Counted from the first letter of the stretch, positions 1 through 11,887 are shown. The stretch: DNA of 64,000 bases from Eutypella sp. D-1 (GCA_023313575.1 JAJTTP010000024.1:186001-250000); one strand, 5' to 3'. Numbers and translations are program-made. The notes: generated from the sequence alone by a model not told the origin.

Positions 1-582
1 CTGGCGTCGGTGTACCACAAGCCGCCGGAGTCCTTCGTCGGCCGCGGCCGCTTCGGCGCCGACGAGATCCAACGCGCCGCCATCCAAGAACAGCGCGACA
101 ACGCGGCCGAAAACCCGATCGCGGCCGCGGCAGCCGCAGCCGCAGCCCAGAACGGCGGCTCTGGCGGCGCTGGGGGCGCTGCGCAGAGTAACATCGAAAA
201 CCTCCTTGACATCGACTTCGACGGCGCCGCCCCAGCCTCGTCTAACGATCAACAGCAGCAGCAGCGGGGTACGGGCTCCGCGACCGCGACTCCCGACCGC
301 GTCGCTAGTCCCGGCGCTGGCGCCGGCGCCGGCGGGGGGATGGCGGATATGATGGGTCTGTTTGACGCTCCAGCCGCCGGCGCGCCGTCTGCACCGGGTG
401 CGGGTGCGGGTGCGGCTGGTGGGGATATCATGAGCGGGTTCGCGGGCCTGGATCTCGGCGGGTCCAGTCAGCCGCCCCCGGCTTCCGTGCAACTTGGACA
501 TCCCCAGCAGCCACAGCAGCAGCAGCAGCAGCAGCAGCCGAAGAGCGGTGGTGCGAATGAGGATCTGCTTGGTTTGTTTTAG
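1..582 (+). CDS. apl2: AP-1 complex subunit beta, C-terminal part (5' truncated by window edge)
   Basis: The open frame begins at base 1 (L-A-S-V-Y-H-K) and stops with TAG at 580-582, giving the last 193 residues of a larger protein. The stretch around [15 protein letters not shown] followed by an alanine-rich linker is what fungal AP-1 beta adaptins carry after the trunk; AP-1 coats clathrin vesicles at the trans-Golgi and endosomes. A clathrin-box-like LLDID lies at about residues 65-70 of the fragment, and the protein ends in DLLGLF, a second di-leucine-rich clathrin or accessory-protein motif. Between them are low-complexity Ala, Gly/Ala and Gln runs (including eight Gln near the end), usual for a flexible hinge. 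No ear domain follows, as in shorter fungal beta chains. The family call comes from the hinge motifs only, because the trunk lies outside the window. Confidence 0.8.
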   Translation: MASVYHKPPESFVGRGRFGADEIQRAAIQEQRDNAAENPIAAAAAAAAAQNGGSGGAGGAAQSNIENLLDIDFDGAAPASSNDQQQQQRGTGSATATPDRVASPGAGAGAGGGMADMMGLFDAPAAGAPSAPGAGAGAAGGDIMSGFAGLDLGGSSQPPPASVQLGHPQQPQQQQQQQQPKSGGANEDLLGLF

Positions 583-1698
583 ATTTGCCTGTATGTTGCA
601 TGTGGATGTGGATGGGGATGGGGGATTAGGCTAGCGGTGGTTTGGGGCTGGGGGTGAGGGTTGGTAGCGATGGTGGTGGTGTGAGCGTGACGTGTGATGC
701 GATGAGATGCGAGATCTAGATATACACATACATACATCCCTATTACAAGACCGGCCAGCCGCCTGAGAACGGCTAGCCAGTCGGACCCCGCAAACCACCC
801 TCTAACCACGGGAACGGGTCGACGCGGACGGTGACGATGAGGATGACCGGGATGCGGATATATGACGTGTAATGGGGATCAAAAATACAACCTTCTCAAA
901 AAGATTCTAGCGCTGTTCATGTCTTTCTAGTCTGTCGAGTGTACCGTACCGTGTATACGGTTGAAAAAGGTTCGTTGTGGTGCTGGGCGCGCGGTTAGGT
1001 GGATGGGATATATGCCGGAGGGATAGGGGGGTATATGGAAAATATATTATTCCTTGCCCCCCTTTTTTGCGCAACTGAGCACATACGCATTAGATCTCCC
1101 GAATCGGCGGGGAACCTGCTCTCCTCTGCTCTGCTTTGATGGTGATATAGTCGTGCGTATACCATCGTATCACAGCACAGCGCAGAATAAATGTATGTAC
1201 CGCGCCGAGATACGATGCCGAATCGCCGGTATATATCATTACTCTACCCCCTACCCCCTAGACTTCCTAGTTCACCGGGCCTTGTCGGGGCTGTATCGCC
1301 ATCTGTCTATCCAGGGATACACCCGCTCTTCCTGTCTCTATCCTACTCACTTCACGTCACTGTTCCTGTCTGCCCTGTGCGCCGATGTTTCACTCGCTCG
1401 TTCGTTCGTTCGGTTGGGGTATCTTCCCGTCGCCCTGCTGGATTCACGAACGCTGTGCGCTCCACGGGATGGGGATTTGGGGTTTGTGGACTGCGTCTCG
1501 GTTCTGTTCTGTTCTGTTCGGTTCGGGTTTCGTGTCCCTCGGTTCTCTCTCGTTTATCTTCCACCCCATGACGCCGTCGTCGGGATCTCATACGCGGTTC
1601 CTCACCCCAGAGAAATCATCCCTATCGCCCCATCCCAGCTCCGACCCTCGCTCATATTACCCTCCCCCCCCCCCCCCCCCCCAGCGCAGCAGCCCGCA
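583..1698. other. Spacer between convergent genes, with a poly-C tract
   Basis: This is the shared 3' region of the AP-1 beta gene (plus) and the BolA gene (minus). I see no coding potential beyond chance open frames. It is rich in short T/C and TGTTC repeats (about 1,500-1,530), and an uninterrupted C run of about 15 bases near 1,668-1,682 lies just past the BolA stop codon. Confidence 0.6.
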
Positions 1699-2134
1699 TC
1701 ACGCATCAACACCCTCGACCCTCCCCCCCGTAGTCCCGTCCAAAGGCGGCTTCGCACTCCCCCCCGCGCCACCGCCGCCCTCGCGCCCCCACTCCTCAGG
1801 CGTAAGACACCGCGCGCTCCAGGCGTGGATGGCGGCGATCTCGGCCCGCAGCGCCCCGTTGACCGCCCGGTGCCGCCGCAGCTTGTTTTGTCCCGCGAAC
1901 GAGGGCGCTACGATTAGGGATGTGAAGGATTGGCCGCAGCCGCCTGTGCCGGAGGTTAGTTCTGTTTTTTCTTTCTTTTTTTTGTGGTAATTTGGTGTCA
2001 GGGGAGTTTGGGTGGGGGGGGGGGGAGTAGGTACCCGACATGTCCGTCACCTCGACGTGGATCGCGCCCAGTCGCTCCGTCAGCGCCGCCTTGAGCGTGT
2101 CTTCTGTTATCGACGATGCAGGCGTTTCTGCCAT
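1699..2134 (-). CDS. bol2: BolA-like protein of the Fra2/Bol2 type
   Basis: Two exons, complement(join(1699..1943,2035..2134)), 114 residues. The donor is GTACCT and the acceptor CACAG, with a 91 bp intron holding a C run of about a dozen bases close to the donor. The joined protein reads ...VTDMSGGCGQSFTSLIV... and later KLRRHRAVNGALRAEIAAIH...LTPEEW. This is the BolA fold with the invariant histidine after RAVN (IHA) and the cysteine of GGCG. In yeast, Fra2/Bol2 works with monothiol glutaredoxins to signal cytosolic iron-sulfur status to iron-regulon transcription factors. The CGQSF and LTPEEW stretches favour the Fra2/Bol2 branch over the mitochondrial Bol3 branch. A Gly-rich tail of about 30 residues follows the domain. 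The start is the ATG at 2134. The gene is divergent from the NIF3 gene. Confidence 0.85.
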
Positions 2135-2922
2135 TTTTTACTATTCTGAGTGTGTCTGAGCGGGGGATGGGAAATGCGCAGAAATTCGAGGTTCGGTGTG
2201 TAGGATATAAATAGGCGAAAGTGAAGCAAATAGGTACCTCGGTATAGCTGCGATGTCGGGTTCCATATGGGGAAGCTGCGCTGTGTTGCGACAAGTAGTG
2301 CCTGCCCCGGACGGGATGATGTAATGCGGGATAGTTTTCTTTACCTCGGATTGCAATATCGCGGTTATGCGCTTAGCCGATGGCGGGGTGAAGTGTGGCT
2401 GAAGCTGGATTTTACTGTGGGGATAGCTTCAGAATGGCCACGGGCCGGGGATCGAGACAGGTGCTCTAGAGCTAAGTAAGTATCTTACATAGTACTGGGC
2501 TGCAAAGTTCTTGTTTACTTAGGTACATCGTATCTGCCTGCTAAAAACTCCGAAAAGAAACGTTTTATGTCCCTGAAGTGCTTCAGTAAACTTTGATAAC
2601 ACGGACTTAGAAAGGCTAAAAAAAACCTTGGAAGGCTAAGACTTGAACGAAAAAAAGAAGAAGCCTGGCCAATAGTTGGATGTGGAGTTCAATGCTTCTC
2701 CCCTCACGAGGTTCCCGTATATTTGCTCGGCACGCATCTATATTTTGTCCCCTTGCTTCGTCTTGGTCAATATCGCCACCTTCAACATCTCGTTCTAGGC
2801 ATCGTCAGGTCCCGTCTAGGTCATTGAATACTTTGTTTTCGAATTATTCTATTCCGCGGTTGAGCCAGTTAAGATCAAACCAACACATCCATACCAGGCT
2901 GAATCACATCACCTATTCCACC
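2135..2922. promoter_or_regulatory. Divergent promoter region of the BolA and NIF3 genes
   Basis: About 790 bp separate the two start codons. The half nearest NIF3 (2680-2922) is open in frame with NIF3 and could be translated as an N-terminal extension (see the NIF3 entry). No clear TATA box is visible; several TAGGTAC and TAAGTA words occur near 2,460-2,530. Confidence 0.5.
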
Positions 2923-4215
2923 ATGGCAGCTCGCAAGGCCTTTGTGAAAGAGGTCTTATCGACAATGAGAAAACTGTGAGTTTTCTGGTCTATCTATCTT
3001 ACCACATCACTAACAATCCTCTTCTAGATACCCCGAGGAACTGGCTGACAGGTCATGGGATAACACTGGATGTAAGCCGTATCGGCTTAGGGATTCACCC
3101 TCAGCACATCCACAATGAGTACAGGTAGCTAATATTCGGGCCAGTACTGATCGACGCCATCCCTGACTCAGAGGAGGCTACCGCCCCCGGCTCCCCAGCG
3201 CCATTCATTAAGGAGGAAGACGATGCGGCCCCCCGCTCCCCCGCTCCCCATATTCAGAAAGAAGAGGGTGCCGCTCCGAGCGACTCCCCGGGCGTCCTCC
3301 TGACAAATGACTTAACTGCCGAAGTCGTCGACGAGGCTATCCGGGAACATGTTGACATTATTGTCTGCTACCGTAAGTACAGGGAATCTAAGGTGGCCCT
3401 AGAAAGCATTAGAATACCCTAAGCTGATAGGACATGCACTGCCAGATCCCGTGATCTTCAAACCCCTGAAGTCCATCACCGCGACGGAACCCATGCAGAA
3501 GCACCTGATGCGCCTGATCGCCAAGGGTATCTCCGTGTATTGCCCGCACACGGCGATGGACGCCGCGGTCGGTGGAATGAACGATTGGCTGTGCGATATT
3601 CTGACAAACGTAAAGCCCCTCGCGGACGGGCCCAAGGTCGCGCGCAACCCGATCCAGCCGATCCAGGGCCCCGTACCGCAGGGACACGAGGGCGCCGGCT
3701 ACGGCCGCGTCATGACGCTGGACGAGCCGCTCGACCTGCAGGAGCTCCTAGATCGGCTCAACACGATTACCCCCAAGTCGACCACGATTACCACCGATTC
3801 GATGAAGTACGGAATGGTGGCGCTGCCAAAGAAGGTCCGGGACAGTGACCTGCGGAATAAGAAGATCAGGACTGTCGCGGTGTGCGTGGGGTCCGGGGCG
3901 GGGGTGTTTGGCGACAACGGCGCGGGCGCCGAGCTCTTGGTCACGGGTGAGATGAGCCACCACGACGCGCTGCGATACACGCAGCTCGGCTATATTGTCG
4001 CCACCGTCTTCCACAGCAACTCAGAGCGTGGCTTCCTCAACGATGTGCTATGCGAGAAGCTCGTCAGCGCGCTCGAACTCGCCGGCCAGTCCTTGCCCCC
4101 TGATAAGACCTTCTACAACGCGCGCATCGTCGTCAGCAAGGAAGACCGCGATCCCTTCGAGATTGTTCAGCTCAAGGATAAAAATCAATGGCCCACCCTG
4201 GATGGCGTGAGATAG
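2923..4215 (+). CDS. NIF3 family protein (NGG1-interacting factor 3-like)
   Basis: Four exons, join(2923..2975,3028..3071,3145..3372,3446..4215), 364 residues; all junctions are GT...AG and phases agree. NIF3 proteins are widespread dinuclear-metal proteins of uncertain biochemical role; human NIF3L1 is one. Visible family marks are YPEELADRSWDNTG near residues 19-32, CYHPVIF with a metal-binding His, CPHTAMDAA (the HTxxD metal motif), and a C-terminal half holding GSGAGVFGDNGAGAELLVTGE with a conserved Glu. The start at 2923 has a strong context (CCACCATGG). An in-frame ATG at 2680 would add 81 residues rich in Ser and Arg with no Asp or Glu, which looks like a mitochondrial presequence. The segment encoded by the first half of exon 3 holds an unusual acidic Pro/Ser insert with two similar SPAP..KEE units. 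Family membership is firm; the exact start is not. Confidence 0.88.
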
Positions 4216-4848
4216 GGCCTTTCGCACAGGTCCCGGAGAGGCAGTGATACAGACGGGAATTTCCATAATCCCCCCTCGCAGCAATTCCGTTGACGAGACA
4301 GAATCGTCCACTTCCCAACCGCCGTTCATAATGTCGTTGTTTTCATTGCACTATTTGCTCTCTGAGGGACCGGCCCATCCCAATGTCGCCAGAAGCGAGG
4401 GAAGGGGGTGTGCGGGGAGCAGAACGTGGCAGCTCGCACCGCCTCTAGAAAAAAGAATCGGAACACCCGTTGTCCCCTTCGCACAGCAGCCTCGTCAGAG
4501 TCAACGTCCCTGCTCCTGCCGCGCATGCACCAGATGATGGAGTCGTACTCGTCGTCCAACCGCCCTCACCGCCCCGCAATTCTCGCGGAGAGGGTCCCAG
4601 GCCCTCTCGATCGGCAGACGCCGATGGAGGGCGTAGAGCCCCAGTGCTCGCCAACTGGTATGATGCGTACTTCCTTGCGCTTGAAGCCGAGGCCTAGACC
4701 TCCGTTCGAGCAAGATTGATTGTCGGCTCTGAAGGTCGTCGGATGTGTTTGGAACTTATTTTCTCTTCTGGGTGTTCTCTTGTCGTTGACACAAGTGGGA
4801 TTAGCTGTTTCCCCTTATCATTCCATTATGGGTTGGAAAGGGATAATG
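4216..4848. other. Spacer with a GC-rich stretch open in several frames
   Basis: After the NIF3 stop, 4,400-4,720 is GC-rich and open in several frames on both strands. The plus frame ending at 4697 (tail WYDAYFLALEAEA) has C-ending codons and could be a gene remnant or a terminal exon, but no ATG or splice model supports it. I assign no function. Confidence 0.3.
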
Positions 4849-5056
4849 TGTCACGTCTATAGATCAAAGATAGTATGTGAGAGAATCGTAGATTGGCATC
4901 CAAAGAGAAGGCGATCTTCTAGTTACGGAACGGGGGTACCCTGGGCCTATGTATACCCTGCCGATCCCCGGAGATACGGCTCACGTGATCGCCTATGTCC
5001 GATTTCACCCCTTTTATAATGTCCCTATTCTAAGTGGGGCTCAACTGGCCGTGATA
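4849..5056 (+). repeat. Dispersed repeat, copy 1 of 2 (about 208 bp)
   Basis: Matches 46179..46384 over its whole length in the same orientation, with scattered substitutions and one or two small gaps. Ends are TGTCACG... and ...CGTGATA, an imperfect 7 bp inverted pair. Outside these points the two loci are unrelated, so this looks like a short mobile element (solo LTR or MITE). No target duplication is obvious. It contains the palindrome TCACGTGA. Confidence 0.7.
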
Positions 5057-7003
5057 AAATGGGAGGTATTACATAGAATAGAAATCTCAAAATCAACGGA
5101 CTATGGGAATAAGCAAATGTAAACAAACGCATAACTAGGTAGCTAATGTCCGTTGTTTATTATTAAACAATATTTTTAAAAGCTTGAAAATCACCCAACC
5201 GCATCCATAGCCGTATCCCAAGACCCATTCTAGTGTATCAACTAGATCTGTAACCGGAATCCCTTCCAGCGACCACGAAACCACATTCAGACGACCGTCT
5301 ATTCTGCCTCTCTGGATAAAGTCAGAAAAAACATACACATTTACACTTTTGACCAATTACCAGCAACCAGAAGTCAGCGTCCGCGATGATGACGGAATTA
5401 TAGCCATTTAATATAGAAAAGCCCACGACGTCGGAAAAAGCCCCTAGTAACGGAATAGACATTTACGGAGGACAAAGAAGAAAGAAGATGCTAGCACAAT
5501 GCGAGGCAAAGAAAAGCTGATATGATTACTATGATGGTTGATTATGTGAGAGATGCCCGGATGAGCTACACAAGGGAGATGTTCTTTTCCCCTTTCCCAT
5601 CAACTTCCTGCCCATCCGAAATATTGAAACCGGGAGTATTCTCCACATTTCTGAGAGGTTTCGATGTTATTACAATGTGGTACTGATGGGGTTTTGTACT
5701 AGTCATGCCTTCACTTAACGGGGCGATGGATTTAGCGATTTCGGCCTTATCGCTAATTCTGCAGAGCTTACAGCGATGATGTTGTCAGAGTCCCGAACTG
5801 TGGTGCTCGGAGATTGTATTGGTTAGCCTGAATTTTCGTGGCGATTTTGACGATTTTTTTCGAGTTTGGTCTTAATGCTGGGGACCGGATACCGGTGGGT
5901 AACCCAAGGGTAACCCAAGGGTAACCCAAGGGTTACCCAACTATAAAAGCATTAGCTCACGGGTATCCCCTGGATGATCTAACAGGCATCCTATGGATAA
6001 CTGGGCTACCCAGTGGGTGTCTGGCCCCCTACCCCCGGGTCCGGGGGTAAAAGGTAATGGGTGGGCAATCCCAAGCCTTAAGTTTGATGTAGCGAAGCCG
6101 TTACCACTAGGTCTTGATCTTGTATAACAAAAGATGTTAAAGGGACAATTACTTAGATTCATCGCTACCGAACAAGAGAGACTATCTAAGATGGGATCAA
6201 TCCCATATCCTATTTCTATAAAAGGAGCCAACACCAAAAGGAATGATCGCCAAGAGCCAGCCATCAGCTGTCATCTTGGTGATCATTATTTGCACGTGAG
6301 CTTTATCTGTGGGGTTATTCTGGAATGGGGTGGTTTGTAGCAGTTGATACTTGGCGGAGGGGTCTTGTGTAATAGACGGTACCAGGAAGTCTTCGGCGGT
6401 AAGGTGGCGAGAGTCCAGTCTTGCTGCGTATTTGGAATTCCCTGGTATGAGGATGCGCTTCTTCGATTCAGTGGATCTAATCGGGACTGTGTAGCGTCTT
6501 ACATCATACCGATCGAGGCTGACGAGCAATATGAATGCCTGGGCTTCATACTGAAGCAGGTGCTGGCTGAAAAAGTAGGGCAGCCTGTTGATCAACGGGT
6601 CTGTGGTATTGAGAATGAGGGTTTGTGGTTGAATGTGGATCGTGGCCTCGCTCATCCCATGAGAATTGAGTTAAGTCGAGTAGCCATCTTTGCTCACAGA
6701 GAGACAGAGCCCCACACCACTCCAGGTGACCTCGTCGTGCTCACTTTGGATCGGGCCAGTCCCCCTCCATAGTATAATGCTCTCTGTCCGAAGAGCCAGT
6801 GATGTAAGGCATTGAGAGGAAGATCTTGGTCAGATGTCGACGTCAGCTGGTTGTGTCAAGGTTTGGTATTGTCCACCAGCTCGGTTTTGTTTTGTTACTG
6901 TGTCTCTGTAAGACAAAGCCCCCCCATCATAGCTTCGATACGGCGGTAACCACTGTTCACGCAACATTTCCCAACGTTGCACAGGTGGTGTAGCTTGTTG
7001 CTG
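5057..7003. other. Gene-poor spacer
   Basis: AT-rich DNA at 5,060-5,880, then a cluster of GGGTAACCC words (see 5897-5940), then a stretch with overlapping open frames on opposite strands: a 152-codon minus frame at 6197-6655 and a 142-codon plus frame at 6344-6772. I recognise neither. The minus frame begins next to an upstream stop and shows no domain. Both may be chance. Confidence 0.4.
5897..5940. repeat. Tandem 11 bp repeat GGGTAACCCAA, four units
   Basis: Four consecutive units, the last changed to GGGTTACCCAA. Each unit is itself nearly palindromic (GGGTAACCC). Further GGGTA, TACCC and CCCCCGGG words continue to about 6,080. The same word family makes up the element at 23298-23512, so this may be the remains of a related transposon end. 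Confidence 0.7.
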
Positions 7004-10000
7004 TCATCGCGACCAGTTGAAGCGGAGCGTTACCACATGTGGGCCGAAGCCAAAAGCGGCGACTGAAGTGCCCGTTACCGGGTCAGTGTCTACCGAAATT
7101 AAGCGCGATCTTGAGAACGCCCAAGGAACCCATAAAACTCTTCGAGAGCATCTAATTAGCCACACACCCGTATTGGTATGAATGACACGTAGGCATTGTG
7201 GGCTCCAATTCGCCTGAATCAGATTGGCATCTGATGCGTGAGGGCTGGGGCCGGGACTAGCCTCGTGATTGAATACACCCGAAGCCGTGCGAAGCTGCAA
7301 GTTGTGATCTGCATCGAAGTCCACACGAAAGGGGCGCGAAATCCAGTGGTCGTAGTCATACAGTAAAGCAGTTAACGTCGAGGGGCATCCGGGCACAGAG
7401 ATGAAATCGTAGATTGTGATGCGGCTGCAAAGATTGACGTTCCAGACCTCGACGACGAAACAGGAATCAAATGTAACAAGTAGGCCATTTGAGCAGAGAA
7501 CAACTGTGTAATCCCTGCTACCAGATATGAGAAATTGACTTTGCCTCTTACCGTTTGTAGAGTTCCAAACATCTATAGTCCTCTTCATTGCATACGCAAC
7601 TAGATTGTCAGCAGAGAAAGAGATTTTTGGAGGTAGAGCTACAAGACGACCCCCAATACCAAGCCGCCCTAGAAAAGGACCTCCAAACTCTCGTAGGCAA
7701 ATGCCCGTAGAAATATCCCAAATCCTGATCTTATCACTAGCAGATGCAATTTGACCTGGTACCCCGAAGTCTATTTGCGGACGAGGTGACTCTGCTTCAA
7801 GTTTATCGAATATTTGTAGTTGATTGAGGCAAACTCCTGAATCGGTGTCCCAGCAGATGACAACTCCATCGCTTAATATTGACGCAAGCAGGTGATTGGG
7901 ACCAAAGACGACCGAAATGACCTTGCGGGATTTGTTTTCGGAAAATAATTGTGTAGTGTTGCCAGTAGTGGTGTTCAGGAGTTGTAATTTGCTGTCTCGT
8001 GTTATGGCCAAAGGTTCACCATTTAGGCTTTGAGCCAGCTCAATGACCGTGTCACCAGGTTCATAGCTGTCAGAGGTGTCTTGAGCCGAGTGGTTACCAA
8101 CGTAATAAATCTTGATCAAGTTGTCGTCTGGTTGTGCTGAAACAAGTCGATCTTTGCCATAATATATGGATGTCATCTGGCTTCCATGGCCTGTAAGTTG
8201 CATTGGTGTTTGCTTCATATTGAATGTATCCCACAGCACGATGCTTTCTTTTGTAATGACGGCCAGTGAAATTCCATTAGGTGCCCAGTCAAGACCATAA
8301 ATTATACGGCAGTTCAAGTCCTCGAGCGCGATGAACTTATACATAGTCGTAGATGTTTGCCAATTCCATAACCAAACCTCACCCTCGTCGGTGAAAAAAG
8401 CCAGCCGTTGTCTATCAGGGGTTAGCTTCGTACAGCCATAAATTATGTTTCTGGGATGATTTGCAGAAACTGCGACTGGTTCTCCCGTCTCAATATCACC
8501 TAGCTGAGCACAATCTGCTGAGCGCATGTCCTCGCCCATCGTACTACCCAAGGCAAGGAGACGTGGAGCATCTGACGTTCCGAACCCCCAGTTGATCCAT
8601 TCGATCCGTGCTATACAGCCAGGCAGGCTTAGGTTGCGCGTACAGACCCCGGTGCGTAGTTCCCAAACCATGATTGGTCCCCCCGCGACGGCCAACGCAA
8701 GGTATTGTCCATTTGGATGGAAAGTCATAGCTCTGAGGGAGCATACCAATTTAATTGACTGAAGAAGCGCGCCCGAATAAACGTCGAATATCAATATTGA
8801 CCTGCTATATAGACCTAGAGTCGCGAGTTTACGACCATCAGGCGCCAATGTAGTTGCTGCTGGAGCAGGGCTGACCCCGGGAATGATCTGAAGGCAAGCA
8901 TCCCAGTGACGAAATGAAGAGGGTAGCACCTCAATTGATTCAGACTTTTCCCGCCAAAAAGCCTGTCTGATCTTGCTCTGCGAAGGGCTGAAGATCAATG
9001 CCGAGTCATAGAGTTGAAGGGGCATAGTATCCATAATCGGTCTATGCGATTGCACGAAACGCAGGGCATCTTGAACAAGATCTCTCAGATCCTGCGATCT
9101 GACATCCCCCTATAGCGACAGTATTAGCTGCTAAATGTAAGGTTTTACTCTGGGATATTCCTGTAACCTACCAGATCAGCCTTTAGCTGCTCGATGGCAG
9201 CGATCGCCTCTGAAACGCGCCGAAGCAAACTCATTGCTTCCAGCCAGTAGATGTATTTGTCATTTAAAAACTTGGCCACCAAAGCAACGACCTCATCTTT
9301 CTTTTCTGGGTGACGTAGTGATTGTGACTGGTGGAGATGATACACCCAGTAGATGCAACTGTATCGGATGATATCCAGAGCGGAGGAGGTAGGTGCCGAG
9401 ATATCCTCCATCTCGATAGTGGTTTCCCCTAGGCCATAGAGGTCACGATGGAGTTTTTTTTGCATCATGACAATGCTACTTAGGAAGATGGAGTAGTGTT
9501 TCTGTGAGACACCTGAAGGCATGACCTCGGGCATGCCTTTGGTTTCATGGAGTATGAAGTCCTTTGCTGACTGGTGAACCACATAAACAATCCCGTCTCG
9601 AGTGGTCAAAAATGAATCGCAGCAGTTGATGGTATCTTCAAGGTCTTCGGGTCTGCTGACAAATCCGGCAAGCTTGTGGCTGGATGCGGCTAACTCTTTC
9701 AAGGTGAGGGGCTCATACGCAATAGCGACGACCGCCAAGATGTCTTTACGTATGTCAGCCCCCAGACCTTCTGCGATATTATCCATCATTCTTCTGTATA
9801 ACTTGTCAAGCCCACCAGGGAACATGTCGAGAACACTTCGAGTTTGGTATAGTAGATGATTAGGCTTCTCTAGCTCCTGGCACACCAAAGCCACCCATAG
9901 GAACGTATCGTTTGCGTTGGCTTGTAGGTGTTCTTCAACCATTATGCGAGTTGATTCGTCGTATTTCTTCTTTTTGGACACGCTGTCCACTTTATGCGTG

Positions 10001-11887
10001 ATGAAGCTTCGGACGGCATCCGAGATCTCGAGGTGATTGAGCTCCAAATGGAGTCGCGTATGGCTAGCTGCCATGCCAAGTTCTGCCTTGATCTCAGCCC
10101 AATTGCGACTGGTCACGATCCACTTGATATTTAAAGATGCGGAGAGCTGGCGTATGAGATCAATAAGCTCCGATCGATCTTCTGCGCACTCGTCGAGGGC
10201 ATCAATAATGATTATCAAGCTTTCAGGCTCCACCTCTTTCAAAATGCTCCTGAATATATCAGACAATGCTTGCCAAGCAATGTGATTGTTGAATACGGCT
10301 TTCCCGGCATCGTCGTATTTTCTACGAACGTGGGAGATCAGAGCTGGCCGCCCGCGGACCAGCGACCAGATAAGGCCTCGGACCACCGCTAACGCAGTGC
10401 GCAGTCGCGGTTCCCCAGCTTGACAGAAGAAGGGGAAGACCTTCCCCTGTGTAGTTCTCTCGAGGTTTTCGATGATACCACAGACAAGCATGGTCTTGCC
10501 CTTACCGGCGTCTCCCGTAATCCAGAGCAGGCGGTTATCGTCATGCGTCAGCCACTTCTCGTACTCAGCATTTCGTAGAATCCAGGCATAGGAATCTTGG
10601 ATAAGGCCACCCTTCGTCCTCGTGATTTTTTCCCTGTCGTCCTGGGGATCCGTAATATATAAGTCCTTCATGCACCGATCATCCATCTCCTTATGGCGTT
10701 CATGTCGTTGCCATGTGTCATTTCTTCGCATCATTTCCTTCAATGCTTCAGCTGAACTAGCGATGCTTTGCTGATACCTTGTAATCTCCAAAGTACTGTA
10801 TTGACCGGTATACTGTTTCAACGTTTCTTCGGAGTCCTTGATGGCTTTCAGTTGAGATTCCCAGTCGTCCAGCTTCGGCAGGTCTCGCAGAAATATCTCA
10901 AACCGACCGCGATGGTAGAGACAGACACTTTTCATTTCGTACAAGAGGAGCTTTTTGTACAAATCAGTGATCTGGTCTTCGAGTCTGGTCTGTAGCGGTT
11001 GGCTGGATTCGTTAGAGGAGGCCATATCTAGGAGTGACTGAGATAGATCCCAATACCACCCTATTCTAGATAAAACGTAGACCATTCCGTCCCGGTTCTT
11101 CTGAGGCTCCGTAAGGGGACTGGTTATGATCTATATGAACCGGTAAGCCAACTTGGGTTGAAGCACTGTTTATGGTATTGATGGGAACCCACCTCAAGAG
11201 CACAGCAGACGCCAGCCCAAGGGACGGCGGCCTGAGGTGTGGCCTGGAGACCTGTGCCAATCGCCTTTCTTAGGGGCCGGATCCATTCAAGCCATTGGTT
11301 TGCCTGTTGCTTCCTTTTTGCGTCTTTTTTGGTTCTATCGAGACCATGCTGGACAAGCTGCTCCATTTGTTTCCACCTCTTGTTGGGGTCCGATTCGATG
11401 ATATTGGTCAAGTTGGGGACATTTTCAGCGGCACTGGACAAAATTAGTGAATCAAACGTTTACGAAGTATGTATAATCTTTGGTTCACTCGAATCGTAAT
11501 AAAGATAAAAAGTGACACTACAGCTTTCTTGTGGCAGGTGGTGGCTTACTCATTTTGTCCAACGGTTGCACGGGAAAGAGCCGCTTCTTTAAGCTGGCTT
11601 GACAGTATCTTCTCGTAAGCCTCGACAAGAGCCTCGTCGTCTTCTGAAGTCTTCAGCTCATCGTATGCTCGGTTCCAGAGCAGTTCAGGAATCTTTTCGG
11701 GGGCATGAGTGATAGCTTGATCGTCATCCTGCTGAACAGGAGTCAAGGATGGCTGTCTTCCAGGGTGAAGTCGAGCGGGGGGCTGGGGAGAATCGGGAGA
11801 CGGTTCGATTTCAGGTTGAGATTGAATAATAGCTTGACTTGATCTCTTCGCCCGTCGCTTCGAGAAGAACTTGCGGATGCGGTCCAT
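7004..11887 (-). CDS. NACHT-WD40 NLR protein (NWD family)
   Basis: Four exons, complement(join(7004..9109,9172..11130,11193..11433,11550..11887)), 1,547 residues, phases consistent. The order is: a basic, disordered N-terminus (about 1-70); a fungal NACHT_N-type domain (about 70-230) with WAGVCCALE and, after the second intron, NRDGMVYVLSRIGWYW; then a NACHT NTPase with Walker A GDAGKGKTM at 399-407 and Walker B LIIIIDALDEC at about 498-508. The C-terminal half (847-1547) holds roughly nine degenerate WD40 blades, for example ILIFDVYSG, PIMVWELRTG, VVICWDTDSG and IRIWDISTG. Such proteins act as signal-sensing oligomerising switches, including in heterokaryon incompatibility (HET-E/HET-D type). 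Unlike those, the WD units here are not near-identical copies, so this is not a recently shuffling repeat array. No HET, HeLo or other death-effector domain is visible before NACHT_N. It lies between NIF3 and VPS51, transcribed leftward. Confidence 0.9.

Noticed and set aside
1054..1990. Long plus-strand open frames of 287 and 201 codons
   Set aside because: Low-complexity Pro/Ser/Arg translations antisense to the BolA gene and its 3' region; the minus-strand BolA reading is clearly the real one.
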